A DNA stretch of 64,000 bases from the NCBI GenBank assembly GCA_024280895.1, contig JAJRPI010000032.1:47070-111069 (forward strand). The letters are read 5' to 3'. The translations under genes and the position numbers were made by a program. Positions 1 to 8,804 of the stretch are shown here, in pieces (position 1 is the first letter of the stretch; every line of letters begins with the position of its first letter). This DNA comes from Alphaproteobacteria bacterium (GTDB lineage: Bacteria; Pseudomonadota; Alphaproteobacteria; Rhizobiales; JAKIUO01). A model generated the notes under the pieces. The model saw nothing but the letters and a program-made list of their open reading frames with translations. It was not told where the DNA came from and searched no databases.

Positions 1-425
1 CCAGAGAGACGGTCGCGCGGGATATCGGCCAGTCCGTTATTCATGCTTTTGACGAGCTGCGTACCAAGCGAGCCATCGCCCTCATTTTGGCTTTCAATCA
101 CCCGCACATCGAGATTGCCAAGGCTTTTGAGTTTTTTCGTCAGCTGCTTTTCAAGCAATAAAGTTTGCTTGGATCGATCCGTGATTTTCTGGCTGTCAGA
201 GTGATCAACAACGATCAGCGCGATATTGTTCAAAGGATCTCGCTGCTCGCTTTTAAGCTGCGGGTTCATCAAGGTTAAAAACAGCAGCCCAAGCACAATG
301 GCCCGTAAGGATCCAACCCCGGGGCGACGCCAAATGCTCAATAGGCCAACAACAACGCAAAGCGCTCCCAGTAGCCAAAGCAGCGGGAGGGCGACAAGCG
401 GGGCAAAATCCAGTGTGTAATTCAT
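1..425 (-). CDS. Partial membrane protein of the MoxR/DUF58/DUF4159 operon
   Basis: Partial gene whose 3' part runs off the left edge; ATG at 425 lies one base after the TGA of the upstream DUF4159 gene, so it is translationally close-coupled. About 141 residues are visible. It starts MNYTLDFAPL, followed by two hydrophobic stretches (about residues 8-27 and 36-52) and then a soluble segment with LIVVDHSDSQK, which resembles the start of a von-Willebrand-like or glutamine-amidotransferase-like fold. In related alphaproteobacteria the gene at this position encodes a large membrane-anchored protein with a class-I glutaminase-like C-terminus; that part is not in the window, so this identity is inferred from position only. 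Probably acts in the envelope with its operon partners. Confidence 0.75.
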   Translation of the reverse strand, partial: MNYTLDFAPLVALPLLWLLGALCVVVGLLSIWRRPGVGSLRAIVLGLLFLTLMNPQLKSEQRDPLNNIALIVVDHSDSQKITDRSKQTLLLEKQLTKKLKSLGNLDVRVIESQNEGDGSLGTQLVKSMNNGLADIPRDRLS

Positions 426-426
426 G

Positions 427-3318
427 TCATTGCCCCAATCTGCGCATCAAGGCGGGCAGGTGAACCTGATCGGCCTTATAATTGCCGGTGAGGGCATACA
501 TGACGATATTGATGCCGGTGCGATAGGACATTTCGCGCTGGCGTTCACCATCTGGACTGACCGCAAACAAGGTGCGGCCATTCTCATCGGTGGCCCAGGC
601 GGCGGCCAGATTATTGGAAGTGATGATAATCGCACTGACATCATCTGAATTGCGCACCGATGAAGCGTTGTTCTTAGCTGAAGCCTCAACCCATAAGGTG
701 CCGCCTTGCCAGCGACCGGGGAAACTGTTGAGCAGATAAAAGCTGCGGGTCAGCACGTGATTACTGGGTACGGGCTCTAGTGGGGGAATATCCATACGGG
801 CCAGCAATCGTGCTAGCGGCGTTGGCTCTCCTGCATTTTGGTTTGGTAAAAAGCTGTTGATCTGGTCTTGGGTATCAAACAAGATGACGCCGCCTTGCTT
901 CATATAGGCATTGATGCGCGCGACCGTATTGCTGTCGAGTTGATTGGGTTTTGCTAATACGGGCCAATAGAGCAGGGGGAAAAAGGCCAGCTCGTCCTTG
1001 GATATATTGACGCCCACGGGTTCGACGGGTTCAAAGGCGGTGCGTCTGGCGATTTTTTTCGACAGGCTTGTGAGGCCAAGTCGGCTGATACGATCAATCA
1101 CCGGATCGCCGGTGCGCACATAGGCCAGATGGGTCTCAAGGGACATGTTGAGACCAAAGGCGTCAGTGGCAACGGAGCGTTGCTCACTAGCTGGTGCTGC
1201 CAGCGCTGGATCAGTGCCCAGCAATGGTGCGCTCACCAACAGGGCAAGGGCGCTGGCTTGTACAGCTTTTTTGAGGCCAGATCGTTTAATCGCCGGGGCC
1301 ATCAGGCCCTGCATCAGTGACACGACAAGACTGTCAATCAGGAACAATATGAGCGCCAGCGTGAACAATAAGGGAGCAAGCGGCGTTGAGCTGTTGGCCT
1401 TGTAGTTTTCGAGCAAAACATTTGCAGGGGGCGCGGGCATTGGTGTTAGTTTCAGATCTTTCGAGGCGATATTGAGCGCCCGGCTAAGTCCTGTGGAGCC
1501 ATACAGGCCCGGTGGATGGGCTTTGCTTGGCGTAAAGTGATCAAGACCAGCAATCTTTACTGGTTCTGTGTGGATGGTCGGGGCGGTGAAATTGCCAAAG
1601 CCATCAAGAATGCGGATCGGTGGCAGGGCTGGCAACTCAGCTTCCTTGCGGCCGCCATCGCCAGGTTTTGTGCTACGGGCCTGATCGCTTGTCGGGGTGT
1701 TTGTTGCCGTTTTGGGGATGATGCCTGACGATAATCCGACAAGGCGGCGCAACATATCGACGAATAGACCGGAATGGGGCAAATCAGACCAGGTGGAATT
1801 GGCGGTGATATGGAACAGGACAAGCAGGCCGCGACCGGTTTTACGAGCGGTTACCAAGGGGGTGCCGTCCTCAAGGCGCGCCCAGATCAGCACACGATCA
1901 TTGAGCTTTGATGGGTCGGCCAGCACTTGCCGTTTGACGCTCACATCGGTGGGCAATTCCAGTCCAAAAAACGGGCTGTTTTCCTCGAATGCAGCAAGCT
2001 TTTGTGGTTTGCTCCATGACAGCGCCCCACCTAGTGCTCGACCGCCCTGGCGCAGGGCAACTGGCAAAAGATCGTCACCGCCTTGCTCAAGGCGCGGTCC
2101 GGCAAAGCGCACCAATATGCCGCCTCGCTGCAACCAGTCTTCAAGCTGCAAGCTGGTTTTTGCTTGCAGTCGGCCAATACCCGCGAGGATCAAGGTGGAG
2201 ATATCGCGTGCCAATAAAGTATCGGTGGCCTTTGCGGTATTTTTGCTCTTTGGCTCGGTAAGTTCGCTAAAAGGTTTGAGGGCTTTTTTGATATAGTAGA
2301 GCGATGACAATAGGGGCTGGGATTCTTCAGATGCTTCCCCGCTGATCAGCCCAATGCGTTGCCAGTTGGCGCGCCCATCGACAAGAAAGCTGGTGCTGGC
2401 GGCGCGCATGCCCTTGATCTCTACCCGGGCGATCTGATTGCGCAGCTCAAGGGGTAACTTGAAATCGACTTTCGTGTTGGTGGCACTGGCTGCCAGCTTG
2501 AACGGTTTAAGAAAAATTGATCGTCCCTTGCCATCTAGCGCGCGCACATGTCCCTCATACTCAAAGCCACCAGCACTGGTGATGGTGGCTTGCAGATTGC
2601 CCTTTTTATTGACGATGGCGTGTAGCGCCAGTGGTGCGATGGCCTCGGGGCCGTTTTTCATAATAGTCAGGTTTTTGGCATTGCCCGCTAAGGCAGCAAT
2701 TTTGGTGGCGAACTCATTGGCATGACCATAGTCAAGCCCATCGCTCAGCCAGAAAAACTTTACCTGTTTGCCAGCAAATTCGGCTTTCTTGAGAACTGCC
2801 AGTGCCTGCATGCGGTCGGGGGCAAAGGGATGAGGCTTGAAACCTGCAAACTGCTCACGAGCCTTGAAGGCGCTTATCGGCTTGAGCGAGCGGCGCTCAT
2901 CAATATTGGCGGTGGGGATCAGCAAGACGGAGTTATTTTGTTGTTCGGCCAGCTCCAGCAATTGCCGCATTGAGGTGCGGCGTTGGCGCCAGTTGGCGGC
3001 AGATGCCCAGCCATTATCAATCACTGCCACCAGCAAATCAGATTTTGCTAGCGTGGTTGTTTGCGGATTAAGCACAGGCCGCGCCAGCGCCAGAATAAGT
3101 GCGGCGGCGGCGATCAGTCGTAATAGCGTGAGCCACCAAGGACTATGGGCCTTGTCTTGCTCATCCTTATTGATACCCAGTAGCAAACGGGTTGCCGGAA
3201 AAAAGATGTGGTGCGGGCTTGGCGGTGTGATGCGCAGCAGCCACCAGATCAGTGGCAAGACAATCCCGACGGCCAGTAGCCAGGGGGACAGGAAACCAAG
3301 CGGTCCAAGTGACATCAT
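427..3318 (-). CDS. BatA-like / DUF4159 domain membrane protein
   Basis: 963-residue envelope protein. The N-terminus (residues about 1-80, with helices around LGFLSPWLLAVGIVLPLIWW and LLRLIAAAALILALARP) is the aerotolerance-regulator/BatA N-terminal module. A long periplasmic or cytoplasmic middle region follows, then another membrane segment near residues 650-690. The C-terminal quarter (after AFGLNMSLETHLAYVRTG) matches the DUF4159 family, which has a flavodoxin/GATase-like fold. ATGATG at the start overlaps the TGA of the DUF58 gene, so translation is coupled. MoxR, DUF58 and BatA-type proteins act together as an ATPase-chaperone complex for envelope or metal-enzyme assembly in studied cases; the client here is unknown. 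Confidence 0.9.
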   Translation of the reverse strand: MMSLGPLGFLSPWLLAVGIVLPLIWWLLRITPPSPHHIFFPATRLLLGINKDEQDKAHSPWWLTLLRLIAAAALILALARPVLNPQTTTLAKSDLLVAVIDNGWASAANWRQRRTSMRQLLELAEQQNNSVLLIPTANIDERRSLKPISAFKAREQFAGFKPHPFAPDRMQALAVLKKAEFAGKQVKFFWLSDGLDYGHANEFATKIAALAGNAKNLTIMKNGPEAIAPLALHAIVNKKGNLQATITSAGGFEYEGHVRALDGKGRSIFLKPFKLAASATNTKVDFKLPLELRNQIARVEIKGMRAASTSFLVDGRANWQRIGLISGEASEESQPLLSSLYYIKKALKPFSELTEPKSKNTAKATDTLLARDISTLILAGIGRLQAKTSLQLEDWLQRGGILVRFAGPRLEQGGDDLLPVALRQGGRALGGALSWSKPQKLAAFEENSPFFGLELPTDVSVKRQVLADPSKLNDRVLIWARLEDGTPLVTARKTGRGLLVLFHITANSTWSDLPHSGLFVDMLRRLVGLSSGIIPKTATNTPTSDQARSTKPGDGGRKEAELPALPPIRILDGFGNFTAPTIHTEPVKIAGLDHFTPSKAHPPGLYGSTGLSRALNIASKDLKLTPMPAPPANVLLENYKANSSTPLAPLLFTLALILFLIDSLVVSLMQGLMAPAIKRSGLKKAVQASALALLVSAPLLGTDPALAAPASEQRSVATDAFGLNMSLETHLAYVRTGDPVIDRISRLGLTSLSKKIARRTAFEPVEPVGVNISKDELAFFPLLYWPVLAKPNQLDSNTVARINAYMKQGGVILFDTQDQINSFLPNQNAGEPTPLARLLARMDIPPLEPVPSNHVLTRSFYLLNSFPGRWQGGTLWVEASAKNNASSVRNSDDVSAIIITSNNLAAAWATDENGRTLFAVSPDGERQREMSYRTGINIVMYALTGNYKADQVHLPALMRRLGQ

Positions 3319-4250
3319 GATGCGGCTCCCTTCGAACTGGACCGCTGAGCGCCACCAGCACCCAGCAGGGAGGGGCCAAGCCGCGCATAGAGCGCCAGTA
3401 GAGCTTCGCTGGCGGGCCGGTCCGTATGGTGCACCATAAAGCTGAACTGGTGATTTTGTGCTGTTTGGCGGATGGTTTCGCGGTGCAGGGCCAGGCGTTT
3501 TTGATACTCTGTTCGCATTTCCTGAGCACGGCCCGCGAGGACCGAAAGCTTGCCATCCATGCTTTCGAACAGGACGCGGCCCTTGTAAGGAAGGGTTTCT
3601 TCTGCAGGGTCAAGAATTTGCACCAGATGCCCCTTGATGCCCCTTGCCGACAAGCTCTTGATCATACCGGTCACTTCTTCTACCGGCATCAGGAAATCGC
3701 TGAACAGCAGGCATTCGGAATAACGCTTCAATTGTTGGCTGACAGGAAAATTGCGAAAGCTTGCATGATCTTGATGAGTGGCGATATTGCGGGCCAGCAT
3801 TTGCGGTGCGGTATGGGCGTTACTGGGAGGCATGAGATCAACAAGGCCAATGCGTTCGCCAGCCCGCACCAGCAGTTCCCCGATTGCCAGGGTCAGCACC
3901 AGCGCGCGTTCCGCTTTACGGGTTTTGGCCTGGTGCGAAATAAAGCTCATGGAGGGGGAAAGATCGGGCCACAGCCACAAAGTATGGGAGGCTTCCCATT
4001 CGCGCTCGCGGATATACAGCCGGTCAGTTGTCGCCGAACGCCGCCAGTCAATATTGTGGGCGGCATCAGAATTTTCATAGGTGCGAAACTGCCAGAATGT
4101 TTCGCCGGGGCCATGTCGTTTGCGGCCATGAATACCGTGGGACAGGGCACTGGCTATACGCGCGGCTTCCACAAGCAAAGACGGCATGGCGCTGGCCAGC
4201 CCATGCGCTTCATGTTCAAACAGATCATAATCATTGGCCGGAGCGTCCAC
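3315..4250 (-). CDS. DUF58 domain-containing protein
   Basis: 311 residues. It carries the DUF58 signature around residues 50-90 (GETFWQFRTYENSDAAHNID, then WRRSATTDRLYIREREWE), a vWA-like fold usually paired with MoxR ATPases. The start is GTG at 4250 with AAAAGG seven bases upstream. The C-terminus overlaps the start of the DUF4159 gene by four bases. It probably acts as the adaptor or client-binding partner of the MoxR ATPase encoded upstream. No transmembrane helix is apparent, so it is likely cytoplasmic. Confidence 0.92.
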   Translation of the reverse strand: MDAPANDYDLFEHEAHGLASAMPSLLVEAARIASALSHGIHGRKRHGPGETFWQFRTYENSDAAHNIDWRRSATTDRLYIREREWEASHTLWLWPDLSPSMSFISHQAKTRKAERALVLTLAIGELLVRAGERIGLVDLMPPSNAHTAPQMLARNIATHQDHASFRNFPVSQQLKRYSECLLFSDFLMPVEEVTGMIKSLSARGIKGHLVQILDPAEETLPYKGRVLFESMDGKLSVLAGRAQEMRTEYQKRLALHRETIRQTAQNHQFSFMVHHTDRPASEALLALYARLGPSLLGAGGAQRSSSKGAAS

Positions 4251-4346
4251 TCATGCACCTTTTGTTCTATCGTGCTTCATTTCAAAAAGAGCTTTGTTCA
4301 ATCTCAAGATGTTTTCATTGCTCCATGTGTCATGCCAGCCCCAACT

Positions 4347-4471
4347 GTCACCCCCGCGAAGGCGGGGGTCCATACTCACTGTTTTCTCAAGTTTTCTGAT
4401 GAACTGGCCTGATACTCTTTTTCTGATTTGCAAGGTCTCGGGTTATGGTTCCCTGCCTTCGCGGGGATGAC
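4347..4471. repeat. Inverted pair of GC-rich palindromic repeats
   Basis: The gap between the MoxR and DUF58 genes holds two copies of a GC-rich palindrome in opposite orientation. Copy 1 (4347-4372) reads GTCACCCCCGCGAAGGCGGG and onward; copy 2 (4446-4471) is the same unit on the other strand, whose reverse complement starts GTCATCCCCGCGAAGGCAGG. Each can fold as CCCCGC-GAA-GGCGGG. This type of repeat is widespread in alphaproteobacterial intergenic DNA and behaves like a REP/MITE element. The two copies can also pair with each other into a larger hairpin inside what should be an operon, which could lower expression of the distal genes. Confidence 0.8.
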
Positions 4472-4481
4472 ATAGCTTTTT

Positions 4482-5504
4482 TTAATCGAGATTTGCGGTT
4501 AGCTGGCTGATGATTTGCGGTAGTGTCACGCCTTCGGCGCGGGCCGCAAAACTCAAGGCCATACGATGTTTCAACACGGGTTCAGCAAGCGCGATGACGT
4601 CTTCAATAGAGGGAGACAAGCGCCCATCCATCAAGGCTTTGGCCCGTGCCCCCATCATCAAGGCTTGCGAGGCGCGAGGGCCTGGTCCCCATGAGATCAT
4701 GTCGCTGAGGCCAGGATTGCCGCCGTCGCTTGAAGGTCGCGCCGAGCGCACCAGTTTCAATATAGCTTCGACAACGCTTTCGCCAACCGGAATCTGGCGG
4801 ACAAGGCGTTGGGTTTTCATCAGCTTATCAGCGGACCAAACGGTTTTGGCGGCGTTGTCATTGGTGCCCGTGGTCTCCAGCAGCATGCGCCGCTCGGAAC
4901 TTTCATCGGGATAATCCACATCGATTTGCAGCAAGAACCGGTCAAGCTGGGCTTCTGGCAAAGGGTAGGTGCCTTCTTGTTCAAGCGGGTTTTGCGTCGC
5001 GAGCACATGGAAGGGGGCTGGCAGATCATGGCGTTCGCCAGCAATCGTCACATGATGCTCCTGCATGGCTTGCAACAAGGCTGACTGGGTTTTGGGCGAG
5101 GCGCGGTTGATTTCATCAGCCATTAAAAGCTGCGCGAATACCGGTCCCTTGATGAAGCGAAAATGGCGCTTGCCGCTCTCGCTTTCTTCCAGCACTTCAG
5201 AGCCTAAAATATCGGATGGCATCAGATCGGGGGTGAACTGGATGCGCCGCTCGTCAAGCCCTAGCACTGTGCCAAGGGTTTCAACCAGCAAAGTCTTGGC
5301 TAGCCCGGGCACGCCGATCAACAGGGCATGGCCCCCGGCAAGTACGGTAATGAGTGCCAACTCGATGACGTTTTCTTGTCCAAAGATAACTGAAGCAGCT
5401 GCTTGTCTCACTTGTGAGAGTTCTTCGCCGGCCGCTTCAATCTGTACGATGAGCTCGTCATCTGTTTGTGCCAGATCATTGTCTGTCTGTTTAAGGCTTG
5501 TCAT
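4482..5504 (-). CDS. MoxR-family AAA+ ATPase
   Basis: 340-residue AAA+ ATPase of the MoxR family. Walker A is GVPGLAKT (about residue 63), Walker B LLMADEINRA, sensor 1 LATQNPLEQEGTYPLPEAQ, with the family C-terminal lid region ending in the LTANLD tail. MoxR ATPases are ring chaperones that use ATP to insert cofactors or remodel client proteins together with vWA-like partners (here DUF58). It is the first gene of the operon. The spacing to the DUF58 gene (231 bp) is unusually long because palindromic repeats lie in it. The divergent CoA pyrophosphatase gene starts about 126 bp away. Confidence 0.95.
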   Translation of the reverse strand: MTSLKQTDNDLAQTDDELIVQIEAAGEELSQVRQAAASVIFGQENVIELALITVLAGGHALLIGVPGLAKTLLVETLGTVLGLDERRIQFTPDLMPSDILGSEVLEESESGKRHFRFIKGPVFAQLLMADEINRASPKTQSALLQAMQEHHVTIAGERHDLPAPFHVLATQNPLEQEGTYPLPEAQLDRFLLQIDVDYPDESSERRMLLETTGTNDNAAKTVWSADKLMKTQRLVRQIPVGESVVEAILKLVRSARPSSDGGNPGLSDMISWGPGPRASQALMMGARAKALMDGRLSPSIEDVIALAEPVLKHRMALSFAARAEGVTLPQIISQLTANLD

Positions 5505-5630
5505 AGCACTGAATATAGGACGGCAAAGGGTCCACTGGAACCTTTAGGTTTAAAAAAAGCTGAAATCATTTTTGATTATTCCATTTGCTGGCTCTGTTAC
5601 GCAGGTCGCATAATCATATATACTGCTAGA

Positions 5631-6248
5631 ATGAACCAACAAAACAGGCAAGAAAACGACTTTTACGCAAAAGATTTGCGGAAAAAGCTGGGGAGCGCGA
5701 TGAATAAAGGCCCCTCTATTGTTGTGGAGGTGCCGCAAAACGCTGCAAGCAAGGCTTTGTGCCCGGCTGCGGTGCTGGTGCCGATCGTCAATCGCGCCGG
5801 TAATGCTCATGTCTTATTGACAAGGCGCGCGGATGATCATCCTCATCATGCTGGGCAGATTTCTTTTCCAGGTGGGAAAATAGCGGCACATGATGAGGGT
5901 ATAGAGGCGGCAGCCTTGCGCGAAACTGATGAAGAAACAGGGATTGAGGGCCGTCACATCGAGATTCTGGGTCATCTGGATGCTCATTCCACGGGGACCG
6001 GTTTTACCATTTATCCCGTGGTTGGATTAGTTGAGCCTGCCTTTGATCTCAAGCCTTGTGCACGCGAAGTTGCGGAAATATTCGAAGTGCCTCTTTCTTT
6101 TCTTATGATGGCAGAACATTATCGGGTAGAAAAGATATTCTGGCGTGGTCAAAATCGGGCGTTTTATGTGATCGATTACCGCTCGCACCGCATTTGGGGG
6201 GCCACAGCAGCTATTTTGAAAATGCTGCAAGAAAGGCTGACAGGTTGA
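5631..6248 (+). CDS. NUDIX hydrolase, probable CoA pyrophosphatase
   Basis: 205 residues from the ATG at 5631 (MNQQNRQE); an in-frame extension upstream to about 5466 has no family resemblance and overlaps the divergent MoxR promoter. The NUDIX box is GGKIAAHDEGIEAAALRETD followed by EETGI. It is preceded by LLTRRADDHPHHAGQISFPG, the extended motif typical of the CoA pyrophosphatase (NudL/PCD1-like) subfamily, which splits CoA into phosphopantetheine and 3',5'-ADP. The stop is one base before the ATG of the DUF6111 gene, so it is the first gene of a three-gene operon ending in the CCA-adding enzyme. Confidence 0.93.
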   Translation: MNQQNRQENDFYAKDLRKKLGSAMNKGPSIVVEVPQNAASKALCPAAVLVPIVNRAGNAHVLLTRRADDHPHHAGQISFPGGKIAAHDEGIEAAALRETDEETGIEGRHIEILGHLDAHSTGTGFTIYPVVGLVEPAFDLKPCAREVAEIFEVPLSFLMMAEHYRVEKIFWRGQNRAFYVIDYRSHRIWGATAAILKMLQERLTG

Positions 6249-6249
6249 A

Positions 6250-6534
6250 ATGACAAGAGTGATGCTGGTTTACACAATATTGCTATTGCTACCCTTCCTC
6301 ATTTTTGGAGGATGGCGCTGGATTGCCAAAGGCGCACGCGGCCATAAAGAGGTCATGAACGATGCGCCCGTTCTGGTCCTGTTGCTGATCGGCATTTCAC
6401 TGGTCGGCGTGGGGCTGTTCTTTCTGGCGTCCAAAGAGCAAACGGGGACTAGCGGGCGCTATCATCCCCCGATTATCAAGGACGGTAAAATTGTACCTGG
6501 TCATTTCGAACAGTCCAGCTCATTGCCGAACTGA
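6250..6534 (+). CDS. DUF6111 family small membrane protein
   Basis: 94 residues with two predicted transmembrane helices (about residues 4-22 and 39-58) separated by a basic loop (KGARGHKEVMND), then a short soluble tail. The family is small, uncharacterised and largely alphaproteobacterial. It is sandwiched between the CoA pyrophosphatase and CCA-adding genes with gaps of one and six bases, a conserved arrangement in Hyphomicrobiales. Function unknown; family assignment is from sequence pattern and position. Confidence 0.85.
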   Translation: MTRVMLVYTILLLLPFLIFGGWRWIAKGARGHKEVMNDAPVLVLLLIGISLVGVGLFFLASKEQTGTSGRYHPPIIKDGKIVPGHFEQSSSLPN

Positions 6535-6540
6535 CCGCGC

Positions 6541-7761
6541 ATGAACCAAGCCCTTCCAACAATTGAAGCCACATGGTTGCATTGTGAGCAAAGTATTGCC
6601 CTGCTGGAGCTGTTTGCAAAAAACGGTTACACGGCACGGTTTGTGGGCGGTGTGGTGCGCAACGCCTTGCTGGGAGAACCGGTCCATGATCTCGACATGG
6701 CCACTGATGCGCTGCCGCAAACCGTCATGGAACTGGCAAAAAAGGCTGATTTCAAGGCCATTGGCACGGGGCTTGATCATGGCACTGTGACGGTGATTGT
6801 CGGTGATAAAACCTATGAAATCACCACTTTGCGCGTTGATATGGAGACAGATGGCCGCCATGCTCGTGTAGCGTTTACAAAGGACTGGCATGAGGACGCG
6901 GCAAGGCGCGATTTTACCATCAACGCGCTCTATGTGGGCGCCGATGGTGTGGTGTTTGATCCGCTGCATGGCTATGAAGATTTGCTGGCCAAAAGGGTGC
7001 GTTTTATCGGCGACCCCCATGAGCGTATCAAGGAAGACCATTTGCGCATCCTGCGGTTTTTTCGCTTCAGTGCTCAATATGGGCAAGGGGGCGTCGATCA
7101 AGCGGGCCTTGATGCTTGTGTGTTGTTGCAACATGGGCTCAGATCTCTATCTGCAGAACGGGTCAGCTCGGAACTCATGCGATTATTGCTGATGCCGCGT
7201 GCATTCGAGGTTCTTGGCATCATGTTCGCACATGGCATGTTGTTGCCGCTGACCAACCGCGTTCCCCATCTTTCGCGACTGCAAAAATGGCTGGCCGTTG
7301 AGCGCCAGCTCAAGCAAACCCCAAGCGCACTTCATCGGCTTGGGGCATTATTCATGTTGAGCAGTACGGACGCCAATATGCTCGCCAGTAAGCTGCGGCT
7401 CTCCAACGAAGCAAAGCGGGAGCTTAAACTTTGGAAACAAGAGACGGGTATCAATGACGTTCTTGATGAGAAAAGCGCGCGTATTTTGCTCTATCGTTTG
7501 CAAGACAATTATAAAATGAGCGTGGCCATCAACTGGTTATTGTCGCGCGCCGGTGCGGGTGATCCCAAATGGCGCAAGCTCTATGATTTGCCAGAGCGCT
7601 GGCAGCCACCGGTTTTTCCGCTGAGCGGACAAGATTTGCTGAATGCGGGCATGTCGCCAGGCCCAGCGGTTGGTAAAAAGCTGAAGGAGCTTGAAGAGGC
7701 ATGGATCAACGCTGAATTCACATTGTCGCGAGACGGTATGATCAACCAACTCAACACTTAA
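6541..7761 (+). CDS. cca: CCA tRNA nucleotidyltransferase
   Basis: 406 residues, class II nucleotidyltransferase that adds or repairs the 3' CCA of tRNAs. The head domain has RFVGGVVRNALLG followed by HDLDMATDA, which supplies the two catalytic carboxylates in DLD. The flexible-loop and nucleobase-recognition motif is DAARRDFTINALYV, and RIKEDHLRILRFFRFSAQYG marks the neck. The usual Asp of GGxVRD is Asn here; this is common enough not to imply inactivity. Last gene of the NUDIX-DUF6111-cca operon; the start is seven bases after the upstream stop. Confidence 0.95.
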   Translation: MNQALPTIEATWLHCEQSIALLELFAKNGYTARFVGGVVRNALLGEPVHDLDMATDALPQTVMELAKKADFKAIGTGLDHGTVTVIVGDKTYEITTLRVDMETDGRHARVAFTKDWHEDAARRDFTINALYVGADGVVFDPLHGYEDLLAKRVRFIGDPHERIKEDHLRILRFFRFSAQYGQGGVDQAGLDACVLLQHGLRSLSAERVSSELMRLLLMPRAFEVLGIMFAHGMLLPLTNRVPHLSRLQKWLAVERQLKQTPSALHRLGALFMLSSTDANMLASKLRLSNEAKRELKLWKQETGINDVLDEKSARILLYRLQDNYKMSVAINWLLSRAGAGDPKWRKLYDLPERWQPPVFPLSGQDLLNAGMSPGPAVGKKLKELEEAWINAEFTLSRDGMINQLNT

Positions 7762-7779
7762 CCCTAAACACTCAAAACT

Positions 7780-7794
7780 GGAGGCTATGCCTCC
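7780..7794. terminator. Short hairpin between convergent cca and bpt
   Basis: GGAGGC-TAT-GCCTCC forms a perfect 6-bp stem overlapping the stop codon of the convergent bpt gene. There is no clear T-run on either side, so termination activity is only possible, not shown. Confidence 0.35.
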
Positions 7795-8558
7795 TCGGCG
7801 TCTTGCCAGCCATTGGGGGTTAGTCTTTGTTGCGGCGTGAAGCGGGCCTTATAAGACATTTTGCGGCATCCATCGATCCAATAGCCAAGATAGACGAATG
7901 GCAGGCCCTGTCGGCGGGTATAGTCGACATGTTCCAAAATCATATAGCTGCCAAGGCTGCGCGGCTTGTATTGGGGATCAAAGAAGCTGTAGACCATCGA
8001 TATGCCATCGCTTAAGCGATCGCAAAGGGACACAGCAATCAGCGGATTTTTTTTGACGGGCGTGTCGGTTTCATCGCTGTCGGCAAGTTCGTCAAGCGTT
8101 GGCCGCAAGCGATATTCGGTCAAAAAAGTATCGGCTTCGCTTTCCTCTATCATCATGGAAAAGTCGAAATGATCCATATCGGCCATGCCGCCATCGCCAT
8201 GGCGCGCGTTGATATATTTGTTAAACAAATCATATTGCTCGCTGGTGGCTTTGCGTTTTACACGCTCGGCAACCAGATCCATATTGCGCTTTTTGAGGCG
8301 CTTGAAACTCTTGCTGGGCTCGAATTGATGGACAATGATGCGCACCGATACGCAGGCATGGCAATCATTGCAATAGGGTAGGTAGGCGACGTTTTGCGAA
8401 CGCCGGAAGCCATTGCGAAGAAGTTTGTCGATGAACGGAGCGGGTTTGTCAGGGGTCAGATGCGTGAACAGTTTGCGCTCCAGCCTGCCCGGCAGATAGG
8501 GGCAAGGCTGCGCCATGGTGACATGGAAGTCTGGAAAAAAGCTACTTTGGTCTGTCAT
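7785..8558 (-). CDS. bpt: Aspartate/glutamate leucyltransferase (arginyltransferase-like)
   Basis: 257 residues from ATG at 8558 (an in-frame ATG at 8582 adds MKDQDAQS but lacks a ribosome binding site, while AGGA lies ten bases before 8558). The N-terminus has CPYLPGRLERKLFTHL and the GFRRSQNVAYLPYCNDCHAC motif with clustered cysteines. The C-terminal GNAT-like half contains SLGSYMILEHVDYTRRQGLP followed by YLGYWIDGCRKMSYKARF. The bacterial Bpt branch looks like eukaryotic ATE1 but transfers Leu from Leu-tRNA to proteins starting with Asp or Glu, feeding the N-degron pathway. Single gene, convergent with cca. Confidence 0.93.
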   Translation of the reverse strand: MTDQSSFFPDFHVTMAQPCPYLPGRLERKLFTHLTPDKPAPFIDKLLRNGFRRSQNVAYLPYCNDCHACVSVRIIVHQFEPSKSFKRLKKRNMDLVAERVKRKATSEQYDLFNKYINARHGDGGMADMDHFDFSMMIEESEADTFLTEYRLRPTLDELADSDETDTPVKKNPLIAVSLCDRLSDGISMVYSFFDPQYKPRSLGSYMILEHVDYTRRQGLPFVYLGYWIDGCRKMSYKARFTPQQRLTPNGWQDAEEA

Positions 8559-8804
8559 ACTCTGGGCGTCCTGATCTTTCATCTATCTTAGCGGATAATC
8601 CAAGCTGTGAGAAATAAAAGGCAAATTTATGTAATTTTATTTTTGTGTGGTGTTTTTTTGCGGTTTTTCATAAAGCTGTTAAAAACTGCAAAAGAAGTAG
8701 AGCTTCGCCCTAAGGTTGCCCGAATCATGACAATAATACAGCTTCAATAAGTGCCGGGGTTCGCTCACGGGGGGCACGCAACAATCAACTCTTCAAGGTG
8801 GGGC

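Noticed and set aside
3426..4412. 328-residue plus-strand open frame opposite the DUF58 gene
   Set aside because: It mirrors a real gene with clear family motifs on the other strand; its own sequence has no domain pattern and biased composition.
8751..8804. GTG start 18 codons upstream of the ParA-like ATG
   Set aside because: The ATG at 8805 has a ribosome binding site and places the Walker A motif at the usual distance.
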